A DNA stretch of 64,000 bases from positions 12,497,501 through 12,561,500 of the forward strand of contig NC_058501.1 of the NCBI RefSeq assembly GCF_020382885.2. Reading direction: 5' to 3'. Within the stretch, counting starts at the first letter, position 1, and each line of letters begins with the position of its first letter. The position numbers and the translations under genes were made by a program. Source of the stretch: Scatophagus argus (taxonomy: Eukaryota > Chordata > Actinopteri > Scatophagidae). The notes under the pieces are model-generated. The model saw only the letters and a program-made list of their open reading frames with translations. It had not been told where the DNA came from and did no database searches. Below are positions 10,819-23,225 of this stretch, in pieces.

Positions 10819-11110
10819 CTCTAATGTACTCATTTCTGATCCTATCCATCCCCAGTCGCGCCCAAAGAAAACTTCAACATGTTCAGCTCGTCCTCATGTC
10901 TTTTCCTCAAAGCCACTGTCTCTAGACCATACAATATTGGCACATAATACACTAAAGAAAAAGACTGAAAATGGGCCCCCTTCTCTATTCTTTCAATCAA
11001 GAATCTGTTCTGAATAGACAAGCATATTGTCCCAGGCCTAATTTGCAGTTTTTTAAAACTACATTTAGAGTAGGCCAGCTCATAATGTTTGTAGAGCTCG
11101 CCAGCCACAT

Positions 11111-12059
11111 TTGTTAAATAAGGCCACGCTGGGCTGTCAGCCCCACTTCACAAGTAATGGCCGGAGTCAAACAAACAATTTTTCTCGGGGAAACAGTGTT
11201 CACTTACATATTCACATCACCCTTTATTAGTACTAATTGCACTAATTAGTACATTAAAAGTATGAAAGCCACACATTCTTGTCCTATTAGTCCATGTTAT
11301 GAATTGATTTAGCAAAAAGTTGTTATAATTTTTATTTATTTTAATAATAACTCAACTGTGGTCTATGGCAAGGAAGATTATCGGAGATGTGGCAAACCCA
11401 AGTGTGTTGTGGATCCATTAAGAACATCAGACAGAGGACCCTGCTTGCAAGGTCTTCAACTCTAACCCAGGGAGTCTGGGAACATTTAATCCAGTTGGGT
11501 CAATTTCAAAGCCTACATTCTGTTCATTATTTTTTTGGATGTTCCAGCCAGAAAGTCATCAAGAAAATCAGTGCCTGCTGCATTTGTAACTCAAGAACCA
11601 TCTGATGGACACCAGCAGTGAAAGAAGCCATCAAGGTGAAGGTGAAGCTCCTTTATCACCAAACAGGTCTTAAGGACTACAGCTTCTGTTTGCAGCTTCA
11701 ATTGCAATTAATTGCAAATAACTCACCCAGATCTCAGACTGATTCAGACCTGTCAGACAAAAAAAAAAGGGGGGGGGTGGGTGCTGTTTGCATCATCGGC
11801 TGGAAACTGCCAAGCTTATCTGCGGGAAATTGCTGGGTTTCAACTTTGAGATTCTTAGGAACGGGTGCCTGAGTCTTTGACACTGCCTCCTCTTAAGTCT
11901 CTGGCAATGCCCTTGGTTCAGAAGACTCTGGCAAGACAGTTCTCTGCAGGATTGATTTTGATCTAAATGCGTGCTTGGCCATTTCTCTTGCATGTCCATG
12001 TTCATGGTGTCCTCAGCAAAGGCCTTCCCAACTAGCAGTAGACCCTAGGATCAATGCAC
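11111..12059. other. Non-coding sequence with a homopolymer A/G tract
   Basis: No gene or repeat family was recognised. An A-run followed by a G-run at about 11760-11778 may be prone to sequencing or assembly error. Confidence 0.4.
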
Positions 12060-12530
12060 AACATTCTGGATGCTTACACACATACAGACATAAGTATTCA
12101 GACACACCTCTTTATGTGGCTGTTTTTCAGGGGTTGGGCTAGGCTTCTCATTTCCAGTGAAGGGAAATCTTTGTAAGTAAGGTCAGTAAAGACATGCTTG
12201 AATGAGTTTGGTGTGGAAGAACTTGATTGGCCCTCACAGAGCCCTGACCTCAACCCCATCAAACACCTTTGGGAAAAACTGGAACAGAGATTGTGAGCCA
12301 GGCTTTTTCATCCAACATCAGTGTGGGCCTGCCCTCACAGCTGCTCTACCATGTGAACGCTTAAAAATTCCCACAGAAACACTCCAAAGTCTTGTGGAAA
12401 ACCTTCCCAGAAGAGTAGATGCTATTATCTCCGCAAAGCTGTCAATATATTTAGAATGCAATGTCATTTAAGTCCATGCTGGACTAATGGTCAGGTGGCC
12501 CAATACTTCAGTGTCTATGGTGTAATACAG
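12060..12530 (+). pseudogene. Tc1-like transposase C-terminal relic
   Basis: The frames contain LIGPHRALTSTPSNTFGKNW (a shifted form of DWPHRALTSTPSNT), then text corresponding to a typical Tc1 C-terminus (TLQSLVENLPRRVDA). In the family the first motif is DLNPIEHLW, which carries the catalytic acidic residue. Here it is broken by frameshifts. A final GGCCCAATACTTCAGTGTCT and nearby TATAGTGTATA motifs resemble the element's end. Inactive. Confidence 0.65.
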
Positions 12531-13066
12531 AATCAGAATTCCTTGATTTAGGAGGGAAATTATAGTATATACACTATAGTGTATACTCTAACTAGTCTCA
12601 TGGTCTCATGTAAGAAAATGCAGTCAAGAAGAAGGGGGGAAAAACTCTCCCTGTAGCAAAAGAGTGGTGATTTGACTCAGGCACAGTGATAATCAATGTT
12701 AGCATACAATATAGACTGAATGTTTACGATGATGATGGTGCACATGAACCACTGACAGTATATAAAGAAAAAATATTTTGAATACATCCTGGAGGTTGGC
12801 TACAGTACAGGTCATAAATCCCCCTACCATTGTGTTTCCAGAAGGGATAATGGGACCCATTCAAAACAGGTCAAACATATTTTTCCTTAAAGATGGTTTC
12901 TGGGGGACTAGTGTTGGGTATCAGTACTTGATATCTTTAACAAATAACAATAATCCAGTACCCAGCAGTATGAAACTTCTCCTGTCAAGTGGTACCTGCG
13001 TTTAATAATTTTTGCACCCAGTTCTATTTTTTTTTTTTGAAAAAAGACTTGCTGGTATAGCTTTGC
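12531..13066. other. Non-coding; palindromic TATACACTATAGTGTATA
   Basis: Contains a near-perfect palindrome at about 12563-12590 and a piece (about 12791-12816, CTACAGTACAGGTCATAAAT) of the dispersed repeat also seen at 22.7 and 34.9 kb. No gene recognised. Confidence 0.45.
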
Positions 13067-13125
13067 ATTTGAAGAACACTTGCAGTAATTTACTACAACT
13101 AAGTTACTGCAAGTGTTCTTCAAAT
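13067..13125. repeat. Perfect 22-bp inverted repeat with 15-nt spacer
   Basis: The 22 bases at 13067-13088 (starting ATTTGAAGAACAC, ending GCAGTAA) are exactly reverse-complemented at 13104-13125, with 15 bases between. A transcript of either strand would fold into a 22-bp stem. No transposon family was recognised around it. Confidence 0.9.
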
Positions 13126-14479
13126 TCATGCAAGGTGTGATCAGTCCACTGCCTTAACAGCTACAACCAGTGCATTCTGTGGTGCGATGAAGTCATATGT
13201 AGTGTGTTTGACAAAGTTGGCAGTTCAGCATGATATATCATATGTGGCTCTAGTGGTACCACTCTAAGGGTACACAGTCCTAGTTGTGGCAGTACTGCAG
13301 GATATCTGTAATAAATCAATTAATCATCCTCACTCTGACCCAGACTTCACAAAAGCAGTTTCAGTCTATGCCACCCAGTGGCCCACCCACAAACCCCCAA
13401 CTTCAGCAGGATCTGTAAAGAAAAGATCAGGAGGGTGGCAGACCATCATGGCATATCACCCTTCTCTCTGAAAGCTCCCACCTTTGCACAAATCTTCCAT
13501 TAGGTCATTGGATATGTGTCAAGTCCCTTTCTGCTTCCTGCTAACAGTCAACATTCTATCAGCCCCCAAGAAAACTATCTAGGACTTGGACTAAGAAACT
13601 TTTGAATCAGGGTGAATACAGAAAAGATTGAATCATTAGTTATTGCTCTAGACAAGACAGAAAAGTATGTGCCTGTGAAATGGTCAAGGTTGTTATTTCC
13701 GTGCCAAACATCTTACATATTAACTTGGTGTACACTATATCCACAACATTACCAAGAATGAACATGGAATGTAAGAATCTCTTTTATTCAAATCTTAATT
13801 AGAACAATTAATAGTTTGCTTCTATCTCAATCAACTAGGCTGATTTGGAATAAGCTATGTGCAGCTCATTGTGGCCACAAGGCAATCATTGTATGAGTGG
13901 GCCAATCTATGTGCCTTGCAGGAGTTGCACTCTTTATTGTGGTTTCCTGCAGAATGTCAAAGAATAAGAGATATTTGACTTGCATGACTGCAGTTACAAG
14001 CAAAAACAGAAAAGCAGTGGTGGTCTATGTAAGGTCTGATGTAGCAGACATGTTCCTACACACCAAGCCACCTGTCAAAGCTTAAGGTATTGGCAGACTC
14101 CTTCATCAAACAAGCCAGTGCTTGCCAATTTGGCAACAGAGCTTTTTGGTGAAATGCATTACCCTGTGTCATTTTAACTTAAACTATAAGCATCTTGTGC
14201 TTTAAGTAGAATTATCGCCTTGTAGTCATATGCTTCAGCATGCTAGTCAGGCTACAGTTTCTGTCTAGATTTGTAGTGACTAATAAAGAGCTTCGTTGTC
14301 ATTATCAAAACCAGCAAGCCTGATTTGGACTACAGTGTTGCAATATGGATGCTGCGGCAAAGAAGCTACAAATTCAAAAACATGGGGGCTTCACACTCAT
14401 CTTCAACCATACAACCCAGATGATCTATACAATCAGTACAGTTTCAAGGTGGACACCCACAATTAGGACCACCAATTCA
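13126..14479. other. Non-coding sequence, nothing recognised
   Basis: No consistent coding pattern, RNA gene or recognised repeat. Probably intron of the large zinc-finger gene if its promoter is near 19.4 kb. Confidence 0.4.
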
Positions 14480-15000
14480 GTATCTGACCAAATGTGAAAT
14501 TTGGGCAAAATCTACCCTTCTGTTCCCAAGGCCTTTTTATTGAATAATGACCACAAAAGTCTTTTTGCAAAGCATTATGATGTCACAGTGAAGCTGACCT
14601 TTGACTTTTTGAATATAAGTCACAAGTCACTGCTTCATCATTTTATCCTATTAGACATTTGTGTGACTTTTTTCCCCACAATTAATGCATTCTTGATTAG
14701 AACTAAAACATGATCTGTGTCATCACAGTGATCTGTGACCATCAAATCATTCAATTCATCTTTGAGCCCAAGTGGACATTTATGCCAAATTTGGAGGAAA
14801 ACCCCTCAATGTATTCCTGAGATTTTTCATTAACAAGAATGGGATGGATGGGACATAGATCATGGTGACCTTGAGCTTTGACCATCAAAATCTAATGGTT
14901 TGATTGGGTCAAAGTGGACGTGTTCCTGAGATAGAGTATTCACAAGAATGGGCCATACGTACAGATGTACGTATGTTGACAAGTCTCTTAAGATATAAAT
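14480..15000 (+). repeat. Dispersed fish repeat, class unassigned
   Basis: The text includes GCTGACCTTTGACTTTTTGA, CATCATTTTATCCTATTAGA, ATTTATGCCAAATTTGGAGG, TTCCTGAGATAGAGTATTCA and CACAAGAATGGG. I know this series of phrases as a medium-length interspersed repeat in many fish genomes. No open frame of note is present. Confidence 0.55.
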
Positions 15001-18000
15001 GAAATGGCCAAAGAGTGGCTACCCCCAAAAATTGTTCTGTAGCAGAAATTAGTCTAAGGGTCATCTAAAACTCACTGGAGGCCTTTCTTGAATCAGGTAT
15101 TTTTACTTGTTAAACAAATACCCAAAAGAAATGCAGCAGTAATAATGACTGCTTTTCTTCAAGGTGTTCCTCTGCAAGGGTATTAGGGTATTGTTATTAT
15201 CCCAAAAAAAGATCTTCCACATTCCACACCACCTTCTCTTCCTTTTCAAACATCTGTCCTGAACACCCCTCTCACAATCACATCCATCTTTACAAAAGTA
15301 AACCTGTTAATTATTTCTGTGCCTAGCAACACAACCACAGCTTGAAAAGAACAAAGTGTTATTTTTTAGATGATGTCGTGGTACAATCAATCAACTTCTC
15401 AACACAGCCTAAAGATATGCTCGGATTTCAGAAGAGAAGCTTCCAGACTCACTGAAGTCCTGACTGACACTGTACTCACATAGGCAAGGTATGAGATGCC
15501 AAACAGATACCAAGATAATCTACCCATTAAATCTCTGCTTACAAAGGTAGCTGCTAAATGCATCATGATCCCCACAGCTAAGACACAAAAACTGCATGAG
15601 AGTGAGAGGTAATTTCTTCTTGAATAACAGGGTCACTGTCATGAATACAATATGTAACACAATTAACACAAAAACACATTATAATATATGATAATGGTAG
15701 TATGGTCATATACTATACATAAATACTACTATCCCAGTAAAATCAATGAAATACTTCTAGCTCACTCGTCATATAAAACAGAGCCTGAAAGAGAAGCCTT
15801 AATCTCTGGATGTGAACCGAAACATGAACAGATGCTGAACAACAAAACGTGGTGCACAGCAACAACAGCAACATGCCTTGAGAAAGTTAATCAGTTCATT
15901 TATTGCAAAATGTTTTTTGCTATTGTTTAGTCCTTTCTTTTTTTGCCCTCTGGTGGTAAAGACATGCCAGCCCAACATGGCAAAACAATCCAAGAGGAAA
16001 TCCTACAACAAAAAGAGAATTTACCTGTAAAGGACACTTCAATCCAAGCAATCAAAGTACACTACAACAGTTACAAGTAGGTACTTAAGTCTAGACTTAT
16101 GTTTATGATTTGGACAAACTTAAAAATTATATGTGTAGTCAAGATAAGCAATTTCTCTTACATATTATTCATTTCCTCTGGAACATACTCTCATGCTAGG
16201 TCCCATACATCCTCCCCAGCCTGAAAAGTGCTGAGTCACAGGTGAAACTGGAAAGCATCCATTCTGGATTAGATTAGAGGTGTGGATCACTGAGCCAAAA
16301 AATAAATAAATAACAAAATAAAACACTAAGCTAAACCAAGCTGAAATATTATTTAGAAATAATACACCTCTGGCCCATTCCACTCCAATAAATGCACTGA
16401 AATAATTTTTCAAGAAGACTGCATTTTCAGGTAAAGGTAATTTGCAAATCTTATCAAACTACTCCTCCTTAAACTTGAGATGTCCCAACTTTGCTTTATT
16501 ATGTATACTAAGGTTGGGCAACGTGTTAAAACTATCCAACTGGCCACTACCAAAATGCTTGTGCCTCTGTTGATTAAGCTAGGAGATGTGCGCCTGCAAC
16601 GAGTCTGCTCGAACCACAAGCTCTTCCAAAAACTCACAAAATATCAGGCAAAGACATTTTCTTAGATTCATGCACACCAAATATACTATAGTGTATATAC
16701 TTTTTCTTTTTTTAAACAACTTGCACACACTGCCAGATGCAGATATTGTACTGTTTTAAAACTGGTACTGAAAGGGTACTGATACATCAATACTTTTGAC
16801 TACCCTACGCCTTGCCAAGTTGTCATGAGCAGAGAGAAAAACAAGGAGGGAGTCACATGGTGGCATGTGACACAGATCAAACAATGGAACATATTTGTCT
16901 TCTTGTTTTGCCCCCAACATTTTTTATTTCATTTGTTTCATTGTGGGGTTCGGTCCACACAACAGGCACTGCCCCACGTCCTAAGAATGTAACTGCTTTC
17001 ATTTATAACACAGCCATGACAGCATTTTCCCAGAAATGTTGCCATGTTGTGAGGTGGGAAATTGGCGGCACAGATTTCCCTAAATATTGATCTCTGCTCC
17101 CATTCCCACATGGTGCCATGCAGGAAATGTTTCTGAACATTTCAGATAAGGGCACTCCAAACAGTCAGCCATCTATTGTTATCAAGCAATATTTGGCACA
17201 AATAATTGGATTGGAAGTCTCTATCAAGGCCAATCAGAAGAGCCAATGAGATAACCACACAGAAACAGCCGTGTGCTGTGTGCTGCTGTAATGTCATAGC
17301 ATACTGAAAGGCTCAAAGTGCATCCCATTGTTCTCGCCAGAATCCTTAGCCTACAGAAAACTTGTTTGGGACCATCACTTAAACAAGTGACAATCTGACC
17401 ACATCAGAGCACTTTTCCATGCTGCTGCTATTATCACTAGGGGGGCTAGTTGGCTGTTTGCAGCTGGTTAGCAGAGTCCTGCGGTATGATGTAGTGATGC
17501 GAAGACACAACAAGCTGACAGTAAACACTAATAAATGTACTGACGTACTTAATCTGAAAACATTTGGTGGTAAAAATACTTTGACTTTGGAGTGTTTGGA
17601 ATTACAGACACTTTACATTAGCTTACTTTTGACGAAACTTCTGTTAGAGATGGAAGTAACCAGATACAAGCTGTGATAAATAAGTTGAGTAGTAACAAAG
17701 GCGAACACAACTTAGACACAGAATTTGTGAAAAATCCTGTGTCTCTAAATTCTATTTACTTATTTCTGTTTTTTACAGTTTACAGATAACTTTCTTTATA
17801 AAAACCAAGTAAATATAGTTATTCATTTCATCAACATTTTTATTATGCCACTAATAACCACTACAGATGAAAATAAAGTGACGACATTTTGAAAGGCACT
17901 GATTTGAGCACATCAGTGATGGGCTTCAAAAATTCTGATCGGTGCACCCAACAGACTGCAAGTGTGAAAAGGACTATAGTTTACCACATGGTGAGTGTCA

Positions 18001-19049
18001 GAGCAAAAATACAAAATGAACAAGGGCAAAATTCACATTTGTTTCCACTTAGTTGTTATGGCTAAGGAATAGCTGATAAACAGACCGATATCACCGCCCT
18101 ATGCCAAAGAAATAAATATCTAAATTAACAGCATTTTAATTAGCATTTAACAACTCCACTCAATAGCCACTTTGTACACCTGTAAATGTAAGTCATCCAA
18201 AACAACAGCATAGCCACATACCTTTGCAAAAATAATGGTTTTTGATGGACATGGTCACAAAAATATTACATTAATCAGGTGTTTATTACTGAGATTGTAG
18301 TTTGCAGTGGAGCTGAAATGAACTTCATTGTATTGTGAGGTGTTTGTCAAGCTTTCTCCATAAGTTCTGTAGAAGGGCTGTTATACTGGAATGCATTAGA
18401 TTGTACAGGCGTATTTAATAAAGTGGACAGTAAGTGTACAAGATTTGACAGTGCTTCTCGTTCCAAGGGACAAGGCTGTAAATTTGCTTCCAAAATGAGT
18501 AAATACACAAACCACATCCCACTTTCTGTACTCACAAAATATGGATGTTATTAGCCAACTGTCAAGTGAACTAACTCATTTTATTTCTAACAGATGTACA
18601 GCCTATTCCAATGTGTCCACCTCTATGTGCTGGGCTACCTGTTATGCAGATCATACTAGTTCAGGCATAGAGATGGTTTTCCCATGAAACAGCATCCTCA
18701 AAAACAGAGCTTCTGAAGACTGGACTGATGAACTTATAACAGAGAGGCATCACACAAGACAACTTAGTTGACTAGATTCAGAACTTACTATAAATCATTT
18801 AAAGCAATCAGGCAACACATCAACAGAGCTGTCTCGAGTCAAGTACTTAATGAATGATTACCAGCAGGCGTATATAACATTTCCAAAACTTTCTATGGTA
18901 AACTTGCGTTTTCTTCTCAGTGATAATTTGGACAGTGATGAGCATTTTAGATCATTTCGTATGGTGGTTTTAAATGGGAAACAACGATGTAAGACCACCT
19001 GGAGTGTGTGTTTCTCTTATCTCGACTGTGTTATTGTAAGATGCTGTAC
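15001..19049. other. Long non-coding stretch, nothing firmly recognised
   Basis: Short overlapping open frames only. A TATAGTGTATATAC motif near 16686 resembles the one at 12563. No host exon is supported. Likely intronic if the upstream promoter model is right. Confidence 0.4.
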
Positions 19050-19860
19050 TTTCAATCAGCCTTGACGGGGGACAACAGATAAAACACAAAACATACGATG
19101 TAATCAACTCAACAAAACCGTCCACGGCAGCGCTGCGGTTCGTGACTCTACCTCACGTGCTACATAATTTTATACTGATGTTCAATGTTCTGGGTGAAGC
19201 TAACTAGCTAGTGACTAGCACAATGCAAGATAGCACTGATAATGAACAGCTAACCGTTATGGCTGCTCTGCAGCTGGTCTTTAGCAGAACCCTTACCAGA
19301 TCAACGCTCCGTGCTGCTGTTGCGTGCTTCGCCACATTTCCTTTGTAGTTTCTCGGCTACATTGTTGCCATAAACGCTTCGAGGACTCGGTTGAAAGGAA
19401 ATTTACATCTTGGCTTTCTATGAGAGTACACGGATAAAGCGTCTCTTCTCCTTACCAATGGCTTCCGTCTTTCCTGAGAAACACACTCTGGCGACCTTTA
19501 TTCTTTCTGGACTATAACTCGATGAGGGTCGTTCAGTCTAAAACCGTCGTATTTTTTCAGTGCGAAGTGGGCTATATAGCTTGTTATACTCCGGCTATCT
19601 GCGCTAGATCCAGTTCCGCCTCCATTGTCGTTATTTGCGCATTTTCAGACAATGTGGCCGTAATTGTGCATACGTTATGCAACTATCTGCTTACAACCAA
19701 TAACAAGGTGAGGGGGATCCAAGAGAGCCCGCCCCTTCATGTTCTGTGGTTGTCACTACCAGAGCCTGGCGGGGCGGTAGCACGACTCCTTCCGGGCGAC
19801 TGCACCGCGGTTGCCTCCTTGCTGCTGCAGCTGCTCCTACACGACTCTAGTGTTGAGGCA
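19050..19860 (-). promoter_or_regulatory. Candidate promoter/first-exon region of the large zinc-finger gene
   Basis: This stretch is visibly richer in G, C and CpG than its surroundings. It holds a GC box GGCGGGGCGG (19768-19777) and an ETS-like TTCCGGG. Two minus-strand donors are plausible: CCATTG|GTAAGG with the exon ending at 19456, and GATCTG|GTAAGG near 19290. A plus-strand donor-like AACAAG|GTGAGG near 19707 means transcription to the right cannot be excluded. The link to the zinc-finger exon at 7401 rests on position and strand only. Confidence 0.4.
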
Positions 19861-20800
19861 GACACACAGTACTACTTGTGCTGAGCTGGTCGTTGAAGTC
19901 TTCAGTGCGGGTGCAGTGCTCCTCTGTGCAGTTTCAGGACCACTGTGCTGATGTTGTTTGTGTAAGATACTGTGATGCTCCATCAGACCTGGTTACTTGT
20001 CTGCTGGACTGGACGTGGTTGGTCTTTAAAGGGTTAATATGTTTCACACAGCCATTTTGTGGGCAAGACTTACAAAATGGCGCCACCACGTCTTTGTGCT
20101 GGTCTGCTACAAAGTTCCTTTAGTTGAAGGGGCACATTAGAACCAGTTCAAATGGGAAGAGCACACTGATTTAGGCAACAAAAAATAAAATAAAAAAAAC
20201 AGTATTTTATCACAGTAGGTGAACAGGAACATCTGAATACACCTGACATTCTGTGACCAGACAATTACTTAAGTACCTGGTGCAGTCACCACATTTACTT
20301 TTTCCTCAAAATGTGCAGCTCACTGAATAACTGAGATCCCAAGTCACAGAATTTATTGGTGAGCACAATAAAATTGCGCAAATAAATATAGAGCAACTCT
20401 CTAATCAGTATTAACCTCTCAGATTTTAAACTTGCCATGCAGAGGAGCTTTCAAGGTCCAATGATATAAAAGAACTGGCTACATAATGCTTATAGTGTTA
20501 GAGTTGATTATTGCCACCACAGAAAAAGTAGGTCTTGTCTGGATCATCTGACACACTCCCTTAACCCTGATATCAGCAAGTCTTGTATGGTTATGAAAAA
20601 CCTGTAAATACCATGGAATTTGAAAATTTTAATTTCCAGGTCTCCAGAAGTTTTGGAAATATAAACCCATAAAATTTGCTTCAAAACACGTGTATAATAT
20701 GTGGTTTAGTTAAGATCAAGATAAATCTATTTGAGTTGCAACTTGTACTGTACGGGAAGTAAATTCGCACAATGCCAGGAAAATGACAACTTAATAACAT
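19861..20800. other. Non-coding sequence, nothing recognised
   Basis: AT-rich after 20160, with no supported gene or repeat. Confidence 0.4.
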
Positions 20801-20805
20801 CTGAC

Positions 20806-21000
20806 TTTGCTTGGACATGCACAGCCTATGGCATGGCATGAGAAAGACCAAGACACAGAATGTGCAAATTGTGGACCAAGTTCTAAAGCTTTGAACATTT
20901 CGAACATGGGAGAGGCAACTCTTGCTAGCTGTGCTAAAGAAGCGAAGCACCAGGTTGCTGCTGTCTCATGTAAATCAACTCTCAACCTCCTCACCAGCTT
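20806..21000 (+). pseudogene. Possible hAT-type BED-finger relic
   Basis: The frame reads HEKDQDTECANCGPSSKA, then LNISNMGEATLASCAKEAK and HQVAAVSC. It resembles the N-terminal finger of hAT transposases (C-x2-C, then a NMGE-x-AL-x-SH-AK-x-KH motif). The His expected after AS is Cys here, and no transposase body follows in frame. A weak call from motif resemblance only. Confidence 0.4.
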
Positions 21001-22559
21001 TTTCACTCTGGTTAGCAAATGTCCAGAAACTAAGCCCTACCAGCAGAGGCACTGTGGGTGATAAAACCAGCTAATTCTCATGATTCTTACAAGTCATGTG
21101 AAGACACAAAGCAGATTTTTCTGCGATGTTCCCTGACAAGTAGATAGCTGCCAGATTTGCATGCAGTGAACCCAGTGCCCATATGTGTACTTTTGGACTG
21201 GTTCCTTACTTTAAGAAACTCACTTTGTGTAAAGTATCGAAAGAATGTATGTTACATTATTTGGTGAAAGCCTGAACCAATAGGCTAAATGGTTAGACAT
21301 GTATGTCAGGCGACGGGACAGGCCCAAGGTCATGACTATACACTGGCTCAAATTTAACAGACCACTCATCAGCTCATGATATTGCTGAGAAAATTAAGGA
21401 CTTGCTTTTAAAGATTGGAATCAGGAATCTTGTCCAAATCTCAATGGACTTGCCAAACATGAATTGGAATGCATTCACAATACTGCAGAGGTAAGTGCTT
21501 CCGACTTCCCTGAGATGTTGGGAATTCAGTTTGTGCAGCTTTCTCATACTGCATGATGCACTCATGCACTCAGAGATGGATGTAAACCCACTGGATTGGA
21601 GGTTTAAGACAGACTCTCTGGCCTGTACTGGCTGTTCCACAATTGCCTTGCATGTCATGAGAATTGGATGTACCATTCCCATTGGTGGATTGAGAATATG
21701 TGTCAGAAAGAGGTATTGCTGCTCTGGCCACATGTCGAAGACTACAATGTAGTAGGTAGGTAGAGGTGACCTTCCCTATCCAAAAGTGAATAAATTAGAA
21801 GAGGTGAAGATCCACTGTGCTAAATCTGTCTTCATCATGAAAGTGGGATATTTCACAGCACTGTAAGAGAGATCAACCCCTTTTTCATCACATTTCAAGC
21901 ACACCAACCCATACTGTCCTTCCTCTCTGGGGACATGCAAAAATTGATTAAAGGTAAGGATAAACATATAGATGTGCAATTTCTAATATTTCATTTAGAA
22001 ATCTGTCTTTCGGAAACAGACACGAATATATAAAAGGGGCCATTTGTTCCTTGTTTTCCAACTCTCGATCCAGAGCAAAATGTTAAATATGGTAATGAAG
22101 CATCATAAAGTTGTCATAACAGGTTTCATAAACAGTCAGGGGCAATTTAACTTTTTTTTTATTTTTCATCACATCTTTAGATTTATTTTTTGTACATCAT
22201 TTCTGAAAAAGCAATTGGTAAAAGTTTTTGTTGTCTAAGTAGATAAAACAATAAATGCTGAGGAAACATGATCCCACCTTACTTAAAAGTTTCCAAATTT
22301 TTCCCCTCAATTAGGAATACATCACAATTACACTGTAGTATCTGACATATGGCATGATGTGAATAATTTTAAATTAATGAAACTAAATAAATGATTATTT
22401 AGTGTGGATAATAGTGTCATACAGCATTGTCGTTTGTATCACTTAAAGTTACCTGAACCTCCTACCCAGAGGAATACTTTTCAAGGAAGTGAAAAGCAGT
22501 GTGTCCACCAAGCAGTCCAGTTCAGCTCAGTTCTTTACGCCTTAAGAGTGGTTATTTTG
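21001..22559. other. Non-coding sequence, nothing firmly recognised
   Basis: A 119-codon minus-strand open frame lies at 21374-21733 but has no recognisable motif. It could be further decayed transposon sequence belonging to the relic at 20.8 kb. Confidence 0.35.
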
Positions 22560-23225
22560 GCGTTTCCATAGCCAAAAGCTGTGGATGGTACCAACAGCAT
22601 CATTCCATCCAGTTTTTGTTACCCCACTGTTGAGGTACCTAGCACACTGATCCCATACCAAGTGTGGTGTTATAACACTAATATGTCAGTTGGGACCAAT
22701 GACTATACTGTATATAAAGATGGACGACAAGAGTGCTCCCTAAAAGTGAAGCCAAAATATCTTGGTAGCCCTCTGGTGGCTGGCTCCAGTACAGGTCATA
22801 ACTCCCTCACTCATTACTCCATGTTAGCAGGTAGGACACAGGCCAAACTCAAAACTCAAAAGTACATATTAAATAAGTTTTTCCAAAAGATGTTTTTTGT
22901 CATCGTAGGTCAGTCTTATCATGCTGATGTATGTTCAAGAGTTCAATTGTCTGATAAGTTTAGTTTTAATTGGTTATTTGCTGGTATAAAAAGTGAAAGA
23001 AACAGGACAGACAACCGAGCGCTCCTTGTGGATGGGTCAGGCAGGTGTATGGGCAGGAACTCAAGACTGTGTCTCCACTGCACAATCACTGCTGCACAGA
23101 TTCTGACTCCGAATGATGTCACTAGCCCAAGATGGCAGCATTCGTATCCAGGATATTTTGGCTTCACTTTTGTACAGTGGGAGGAAGCAGAGACTCATCA
23201 TCCATCTTTTTAACTGCCAATGGTT
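22560..23225 (+). repeat. Dispersed fish repeat, non-coding
   Basis: The segment runs from AGCTGTGGATGGTACC through GTGGCTGGCTCCAGTACAGG, TTTTTCCAAAAGATG and GAATGATGTCACTAGCCCAA to GATGGCAGCATTCG. I recognise these as successive parts of an interspersed fish repeat. A 210-codon open frame spans it but shows no protein family signature. Partial copies of the central phrase occur at about 12.8 and 34.9 kb. Confidence 0.55.

Larger units (their letters stand above)
9847..11110 (-). mobile_element. LINE 3'-end fragment, split by a hAT insertion
   Basis: Read on the minus strand, 9847-10126 encodes a peptide with GRRSRRRPKRRFMDVVKVV, REEDTEDRARWKQ and MIRCGDP. This is the C-terminal end of a reverse-transcriptase-type LINE open frame that is widespread in fish (compare GRPKRRFMDVVKEDM and the final RCGDP). 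The match resumes at 10827, where antisense LINE text (such as CTATCCATCC and TTTTCCTCAAAGCCACTGTC) runs to about 11110. The clade (RTE-like or other) is not certain. The interruption at 10127-10818 is a separate hAT element flanked by a target-site duplication. The 5' part of the LINE is absent. Confidence 0.7.

Noticed and set aside
16682..16702. TATAGTGTATATAC palindromic motif as a transposon end
   Set aside because: It resembles the motif at 12563, but no paired end or target duplication could be found.
22581..23213. 210-codon plus-strand open frame
   Set aside because: It coincides with a non-coding dispersed repeat and has no domain; length by chance in a young repeat copy.
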